DNA from: Candidatus Manganitrophus morganii
Lineage (GTDB): Bacteria > Nitrospirota > Nitrospiria > SBBL01 > Manganitrophaceae
Direction: 5' to 3'
NCBI GenBank assembly: GCA_021651055.1
Contig: JAJHOH010000001.1
Span: 1,550,001 to 1,614,000, forward strand
DNA: 64,000 nucleotides
Below, piece after piece: positions 59,356-64,000 of the stretch (its first letter is position 1; every line of letters begins with the position of its first letter). Position numbers and translations under genes: made by a program. The notes under the pieces are model-generated. The model was not told where the DNA came from, did not search any database, and was given only the letters and a program-made list of their open reading frames with translations.

Positions 59356-60753
59356 ATGCTCATAAAAAAACGCTCTCCTCTCCCCCTTTTTCTTTTCCTT
59401 TTCCTCGCCCTGACTGCGTGCGGAGGGGGGGATGAGACGGAGGATCTCAACGGGCCCCAGGTGATGGAGACCAATCCCGCTCCCGAAGCGACCGGTGTTC
59501 CGCTTTCGGGGCAGATCGAGGCAACCCTCTCGAAAGGGATCGACCCGGCCACGATCAACACCGATACCTTTATCCTCACCGGCGTTTCGGGAGAGGTGAC
59601 CTATCAAAACGGCAAGGCCGTCTTTACCCCCTCCATTCCGCTCGCCGACGGAACCACCTACCATGCGGTCTTGACGACGGGGATCAGAGATCTCGACGGC
59701 GTTCCGCTTCCGGAGAACTTTATCTGGTCTTTCACCACGGGAGCCACCGGCGGCGGGGGACCGGATCAGACCCCGCCCGAAATCGTCTCAGCAACTCCCA
59801 GAGAAGGGGCGACGAACATCCCGATCAATGCGCCGGTCCGGGTGGTTTTCTCCGAACCGATCCGTCCCGAGACCCTTCGGACCGATACCTTTTTCATCCG
59901 GGGGATTCCCGGCGAGATCCGATACGACGAGTCGACGCGCACCGCCACGCTACAGCCGCTGGCGCCGCTCGCGCTCCAGTCCAAATACGAGGTGACGGTG
60001 ACCAACCAGATCACCGACCGGGCCGGCAATCCCCTGCCCGCCGCGCAATCATGGTCGTTCACCACCGCCTCCGTTATCGATCTGTCGCCGCCGGTGATCC
60101 TTTCAACCGTTCCGGGAGACGGAGAAACCGGCGTCGCGGTGAACAGCGCCATCCAAGCGGTCTTCAATAAAGAAATCGACGAACAAAGCCTCCCTTCCAA
60201 CTTTATTCTACAAGGCCCCGGCAGAGGAGAGATTGCTTCGTCGATCCGCTACGATTCCGGCGCGCGGACCGCGACCCTCACACCCAGCGCGGCGCTGCAA
60301 CCGGAGACAACCTATCAGGCGATCGTCCGGAGGGGAGTCTCCGATTTCAGCGGCAACGGGCTCGCAGCCGACGTTCGATGGTCGTTCACCACCGTGAGGA
60401 GCGACGACCAAACCCCACCGGGGGACGATCGTCCGGAGGTCATCGAGCGACAGCCGATCGGCATCGATATTCCCCTTGAGAGTTTCGTCACCGTCCGGTT
60501 CAGCAAGGCGATCCGGCCTGAGACACTGGCGGGCAATTTCATGATCACCACCCGGGGGGGAGCGATTTCCGCCGAGATCGGATATAACATCTCCTCGAAC
60601 ACGGCGACGATGATCCCCTCCCGGTTGAGACACGGCACCAATTACACCGTTGTCCTGACGCACGATATCAGAGACTTGGCCGGGAATCGCCTCGAACATA
60701 CCAGCTGGAGTTTTCGGACCGTGAATCGCCCCGACGATGATGATGACGATTGA
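59356..60753 (+). CDS. Lipoprotein with four Big_5 (SbsA Ig-like) domains
   Basis: A 465-residue surface lipoprotein. ATG 59356 gives a compact lipoprotein signal (lipobox LTAC); the frame could begin at 59299. Four Ig-like Big_5 repeats follow, each with the pattern Pro-Pro-x-Ile/Val...GAT/GETGV-P...F(S)K/E...I-P-TL...W-S-FTT; the junctions lie near residues 110, 215 and 320. The protein ends in six Asp residues. Big_5 domains are found in bacterial adhesins and cell-surface proteins; the ligand is unknown. Confidence 0.85.
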   Translation: MLIKKRSPLPLFLFLFLALTACGGGDETEDLNGPQVMETNPAPEATGVPLSGQIEATLSKGIDPATINTDTFILTGVSGEVTYQNGKAVFTPSIPLADGTTYHAVLTTGIRDLDGVPLPENFIWSFTTGATGGGGPDQTPPEIVSATPREGATNIPINAPVRVVFSEPIRPETLRTDTFFIRGIPGEIRYDESTRTATLQPLAPLALQSKYEVTVTNQITDRAGNPLPAAQSWSFTTASVIDLSPPVILSTVPGDGETGVAVNSAIQAVFNKEIDEQSLPSNFILQGPGRGEIASSIRYDSGARTATLTPSAALQPETTYQAIVRRGVSDFSGNGLAADVRWSFTTVRSDDQTPPGDDRPEVIERQPIGIDIPLESFVTVRFSKAIRPETLAGNFMITTRGGAISAEIGYNISSNTATMIPSRLRHGTNYTVVLTHDIRDLAGNRLEHTSWSFRTVNRPDDDDDD

Positions 60754-60776
60754 ACATGCCCGATGTTTGACGCCGC

Positions 60777-62000
60777 TTGGGAAGGATATCGCTCGCCATT
60801 AAAACCGCAGAAATCAAAAAAAAAGCGGAACCTGTTTCCTCCCGTTCCACACCGAAACCGCCGGTCTTTGCGCGCGTCGGTCCTCTCGGCGCCTTCCCCC
60901 TGAATCTGATCTCCGCGTTGGTCGTGATTTTCACGTTGCAGTGGGCGCGGGAGGTCCTCATTCCGCTGGTGATCGCCCTCTTTATCAGCTACTTTCTCGA
61001 TCCGATCGTCGCCCGAATGGAAAAACGGAAGATCTCCCGCGCGGTCGGGACCGCCTTTTTGCTGACGGCGATTGTCGCAGGGATCGGCTCCGCAATTTAC
61101 GGGTTGGGGGATCAGGCCGATGCGATTTTAGAACAACTCCCTGCGGCCTCGCAAAAGTTCAGGCAATCGCTCCGGGAAGGCCGCAACGACCGGGAAGGGA
61201 CGCTGAACAAAGTTCAGAAAGCGGCCACTGAGATCGAGAAGGCGGCGGCCGAAGCAGCCAACGCCGCTGCGCCCCAAGTGAAACCGGCGCAGGCCGCCCG
61301 GCCGGGATTGGATCTCCGCAACTATCTCTGGGTCGGAACGATCGGCCTCGTCGGGATGGCGCTGCAAGCGGTCATGATCCTCTTCTTGGTCTACTTTCTA
61401 TTGGTTTCAGGCGATACGTTCAGGCGGAGGCTGGTTAAAATCGCCGGCCCCTCTTTCAGCAGAAAAAGACGGACACTGGAAATCCTCGATGAAATCAACC
61501 TGCAGATGAAACGGTTTTTGTACGTGCAGGTGATCACGAGTTTGTGGATGGGGGTCGCCATCTGGCTGGCGTTTCGGTGGATCGGGCTGGAGAATGCCGG
61601 CATGTGGGGAATCGCCGCCGGCATTTTAAAATCGATCCCGTTCCTGGGGGGGACGGCGATCATCGGAGGGACCGCGCTGGTCGGATATCTTCAGTTCGAA
61701 ACCCTTTCGATGGCGCTGCTGATCGGCGGGGTGTCGATGGGGCTCAAAAGCCTGGAAGGACTTCTCGTGAGTCCCTTGATGACGAGCAAAGCGGGCCGGA
61801 TCCACACGGTTTGGATCTTTGTCGGCATCTTTTTCTGGGGCTGGATTTGGGGGGTCTGGGGACTGCTCCTCGGCATTCCGATCATCATGGTCGCCAAGGC
61901 CGTTTGTGATCGGATCGAGGGCCTCCAGCCGATCGGGGAATTATTAGGAGATGAACGCCGCGCGCATTCGTCAGGGGGCGAACGCAATGTCACCCCCTGA
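60777..62000 (+). CDS. AI-2E-family (YdiK/PerM-like) permease
   Basis: A 407-residue protein of the AI-2E transporter family: helices near 45-62, 66-82, 92-110, a large soluble insert (about 113-180), and clustered C-terminal helices including GILKSIPFLGG and the SMGLKSLEGLLVSPLM segment. Members have been tied to quorum-signal export, Na+/H+ exchange or remain undefined, so the substrate is left open. TTG 60777 is the only plausible start close to the family N-terminus. It follows the Big_5 gene by 23 bp. Confidence 0.85.
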   Translation: MGRISLAIKTAEIKKKAEPVSSRSTPKPPVFARVGPLGAFPLNLISALVVIFTLQWAREVLIPLVIALFISYFLDPIVARMEKRKISRAVGTAFLLTAIVAGIGSAIYGLGDQADAILEQLPAASQKFRQSLREGRNDREGTLNKVQKAATEIEKAAAEAANAAAPQVKPAQAARPGLDLRNYLWVGTIGLVGMALQAVMILFLVYFLLVSGDTFRRRLVKIAGPSFSRKRRTLEILDEINLQMKRFLYVQVITSLWMGVAIWLAFRWIGLENAGMWGIAAGILKSIPFLGGTAIIGGTALVGYLQFETLSMALLIGGVSMGLKSLEGLLVSPLMTSKAGRIHTVWIFVGIFFWGWIWGVWGLLLGIPIIMVAKAVCDRIEGLQPIGELLGDERRAHSSGGERNVTP

Positions 62001-62030
62001 CGTGTCGCTCACCGGCAAGTGTTTAGCAGC

Positions 62031-62477
62031 CTAGGCCGCTTCCGCCAGTTTTTTCTTCTGCGCTTCCATTCGCTTGCCGAGATCTTCCAGCTGCTCTTTG
62101 GAGAAGGCCTCCCGCGCGCTTTTGAACATCTCCCCTTCTTCTTCCTCGACATGGTGCTCCACGTTTTCCTGAAGCACGGAGAGTTTTGCCGTCCACTGCT
62201 CGCTGTCCCTCGACAAGGCATCCATCTCGTGCAGGAGTTGCTTGATCACCTTGTGTTCCTCAAACCCTTCCAGGGTCACTTCGCGTGTTTCATTCGCCTT
62301 CTTCAGCGCCGGATAAAAGATCTGCTCCTCGATCTGGGCGTGAATCTCCAATTCCGTCATCAACTTATTAAAAAGCGTCTCCCGTTTTTTGATCGCCTTC
62401 TCTGTCGTTGACTCCAGCTCTTCGAATAAATCGGCGACCTTCTCGTGATCCTCTTTCAACAGTTTAAATGGGTCCAT
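62031..62477 (-). CDS. Hemerythrin-domain protein
   Basis: A 148-residue four-helix-bundle protein with diiron-type His/Glu motifs: KEDHEKVADLF, EIHAQIEEQIF, EGFEEHKVIKQLLHEM and NVEHHVEEEE. Bacterial stand-alone hemerythrins bind O2 or act in iron-sulfur repair and redox sensing. ATG 62477 has AGGAGG at ideal spacing; the longer frame adds 11 residues without support. An upstream CRP-type consensus site (62589-62604) could link expression to a CRP/FNR regulator. Confidence 0.9.
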   Translation of the reverse strand: MDPFKLLKEDHEKVADLFEELESTTEKAIKKRETLFNKLMTELEIHAQIEEQIFYPALKKANETREVTLEGFEEHKVIKQLLHEMDALSRDSEQWTAKLSVLQENVEHHVEEEEGEMFKSAREAFSKEQLEDLGKRMEAQKKKLAEAA

Positions 62478-62588
62478 GTTTCCTCCTGATTCTTTTAAAC
62501 TCAAACTCAACTTTGACCGGACCCGAAGGTCCCGGCACTTTTGGTTAACGCAATTTCAGTGCCCGGCATTACAGTCGGTTATTTCTTT

Positions 62589-62604
62589 TGTGAGCGTCCT
62601 CACA
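62589..62604. promoter_or_regulatory. CRP-type consensus site TGTGA-N6-TCACA
   Basis: The 16-bp dyad matches the CRP half-site consensus exactly. It lies 112 bp upstream of the hemerythrin start and downstream of chrA. A TGTAAT -10-like element on the minus strand (62573-62568) places the site close to the -35 region. Confidence 0.45.
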
Positions 62605-62675
62605 TATCGCCGAACGGAATTTCTTCATCCTTTATTTGCAAACGTTTTTCTACGCCCTTTGGGTAGATTTAGATT

Positions 62676-63791
62676 TTACGCCATCCAACCGAGGATCGCT
62701 CCCCCCGCAATCAGCCAGGTCGAATTGACTCTATAGCGAACGAGCAACCCGAAAGAGATCAGGGCGATTAGAACCGTCAAGGGATCGGTGAATGAAACGC
62801 GCCCCAACTGCCAGGTCACCGCGGCCATAAGACCGAACGATGCGACATTGACGCCGTCCAACAGGCCGCTCGCCCAGGCCGAGTTGCGTATCCGAGGGAT
62901 CAACGGATTTGAAACGGCAACGAAAATGAAGGAGGGAAGAAAAATACCGAGCGTCGCCAAAAGGGCTCCCGGCAGATCGCCGAGGAGATAGCCGATGAAC
63001 GTCGCCGTGGTGAAGACGGGACCCGGGGTCACCTGCCCGATCGCGACGGCATCCAACAATTGCCGATCGGTGAGCCAGCCGAAGCGGACGACGAAATCGG
63101 CGCGCAAGAACGCGAGGAGAACATACCCGCTCCCATAGAGCACGGCGCCGATCTTGAGGAACGTCACGAACATCAAGGGGAGACTGAAAGGAACCGAAAC
63201 CTGCGACAACCCCGCCGCCGCGGCCGGAATCAGCAGGGCGCCCGATGACCGGCCGCGAAGCCGCCGAGCATTCTCCGCCAACATCACGACCCATCCGCCG
63301 GCAAAGAGCAACGCAATTTCATGGACGCCCGCAAAATAGAGGGCGAGAACGCTCACTCCCACAGCAAGGGTCAGCGGGCCTTTGACCGCTTTTTGTCCCA
63401 GGCTCCAAAGGGCTTGGATGATGATTGCAATCACGACCGGCTTAATGCCGTAGAGCAGCCCTTCGGCCTGAGGGGTGGCGCCGAACCGGACATACCCCCA
63501 CGCCAGCGCCAGGACGATGAGCATGGCGGGGACGATGAAGCAAACCCCGGCGACGATCAGCCCCGGCCATCCGGCCCGACGAAAGCCGAGGTGAATCGCC
63601 ATCTCGGTGGAGTTCGGGCCGGGGATCAGATTCGTCGCGCCGACCAGATCGAGAAATTCTTCCTCGCTGAGCCACTTGCGCCGCTTCACCGTTTCGTCGT
63701 GCATCAGGGCGATGTGGGCCGCGGGGCCGCCGAAGGCGGTTACGCCGAGCCTGAGAAACAACGCCGCCACTTCGGTCACTCTCTGCGACAA
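62676..63791 (-). CDS. chrA: Chromate transporter ChrA
   Basis: A 371-residue member of the long-chain CHR family that exports chromate. Two homologous halves are visible: FGGPAAHIALM near 20-30 with the NLIPGPNSTEMAIHLG segment, and YGSGYVLLAFL near 220-230 with GQVTPGPVFTTATFIGY. About ten membrane helices are predicted. The start is TTG 63791; a GTG four codons in is an alternative. Chromate enters through sulfate transporters, and this window has two of these (33-3786 and 54037-55776), so resistance makes physiological sense. Confidence 0.93.
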   Translation of the reverse strand: MSQRVTEVAALFLRLGVTAFGGPAAHIALMHDETVKRRKWLSEEEFLDLVGATNLIPGPNSTEMAIHLGFRRAGWPGLIVAGVCFIVPAMLIVLALAWGYVRFGATPQAEGLLYGIKPVVIAIIIQALWSLGQKAVKGPLTLAVGVSVLALYFAGVHEIALLFAGGWVVMLAENARRLRGRSSGALLIPAAAAGLSQVSVPFSLPLMFVTFLKIGAVLYGSGYVLLAFLRADFVVRFGWLTDRQLLDAVAIGQVTPGPVFTTATFIGYLLGDLPGALLATLGIFLPSFIFVAVSNPLIPRIRNSAWASGLLDGVNVASFGLMAAVTWQLGRVSFTDPLTVLIALISFGLLVRYRVNSTWLIAGGAILGWMA

Positions 63792-63897
63792 CGATCGGTT
63801 CCTCTGATAAAAGTTGCTGGACGAATCGGTTTAGAATGTGGCGGAGGCCGCTCCACGCCAGTATTCGGCCCGGAGAAAATAATGACGCATCGAAATC

Positions 63898-64000
63898 CTA
63901 TTTCTTACAAAGTGCCTTTTTGTAGAGGCCATGGACCGATTCGGGGGCGATGGCGGCCCACTTTGGGTTTTGGGGAGAGACGGAATCAAGCTGCTCTCCT
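63898..64000 (-). CDS. C-terminal end of an unidentified gene (partial)
   Basis: The last 33 codons of a minus-strand gene enter from the right edge and end at TAG 63898-63900. The visible segment includes NPKWAAIAPESVHGLYKKAL and has ordinary coding composition, but is too short to identify. It lies upstream of chrA on the same strand, 106 bp away. Confidence 0.5.
   Translation of the reverse strand, partial: GEQLDSVSPQNPKWAAIAPESVHGLYKKALCKK

Overview
The window looks like one contiguous stretch of a Gram-negative bacterial chromosome, fairly GC-rich and densely coded. It carries a complete Tol-Pal envelope operon, several outer-membrane lipoproteins and beta-barrels, three tRNA genes, and no insertion sequence, prophage or CRISPR array that I can see. 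The gene mix (MTAP-type MtnP, Tol-Pal with a TonB_C-type TolA, PilF-like TPR lipoprotein next to RodZ, ETF-QO, AIM24, chromate and sulfate transporters) would fit Nitrospirota or a related deep-branching Gram-negative phylum. That placement is an inference; there is no rRNA here to settle it.

Layout. 0-4 kb: a sulfate-type ABC importer whose ATPase is fused to two universal-stress domains. 4-10 kb: msrA, then a Gld-type ABC-2 exporter with GldG-like and DUF4340 partners, and a lone receiver protein. 10-16 kb: tRNA-Thr, RodZ, a PilF-like lipoprotein, a PfkB kinase, a small lipoprotein, mtnP, miaA. 16-22 kb: a translationally coupled three-gene glycan cassette (glycosidase-GT2 fusion, ABC exporter, glycosyltransferase). 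22-31 kb: mutL and the tol-pal operon (tolQ, tolR, tolA, tolB, a Pal paralogue, a coiled-coil lipoprotein, pal, cpoB). 31-37 kb: tRNA-Asp and tRNA-Val, a propeller lipoprotein, a two-component system and an HtrA protease. 37-44 kb: CBS protein, ferritin-like protein, phosphatase-like and thioredoxin-like genes, an MscS/trehalose-6-phosphate synthase fusion, and a secreted/outer-membrane pair. 44-50 kb: a fluoride riboswitch with crcB, a C-terminally sorted Fn3 protein, and a LuxE-LuxC-aminotransferase operon. 50-64 kb: a cation/proton antiporter, AIM24 and M48 protease, Fur and SulP divergently transcribed from a palindromic region, an NYN RNase-like protein, an orphan flagellar-rod-like protein, ETF-QO, a Big_5 lipoprotein, an AI-2E family permease, hemerythrin, ChrA, and the end of one further gene.

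Themes. Envelope maintenance dominates (Tol-Pal, HtrA with its two-component system, RodZ, lipoproteins, glycan export). A second theme is ion, oxyanion and osmotic stress (sulfate ABC, SulP, ChrA, CrcB, CPA2 antiporter, MscS-TPS fusion). The most unusual architectures are the MscS-TPS fusion (39937-42114), the LuxE-LuxC-transaminase operon without luciferase (45816-49431), the ABC ATPase with two Usp domains (33-1898) and the glycosidase-GT2 fusion cassette (16335-21882). Several promoters can be read directly, including a consensus promoter driving the fluoride riboswitch, a pair of divergent promoters sharing a -10 region at 31.25-31.30 kb, and three promoters that place the start codon at or near +1 (leaderless messages). 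Five intergenic hairpin-type repeats are present, one of which appears to have removed the start of a small lipoprotein gene.
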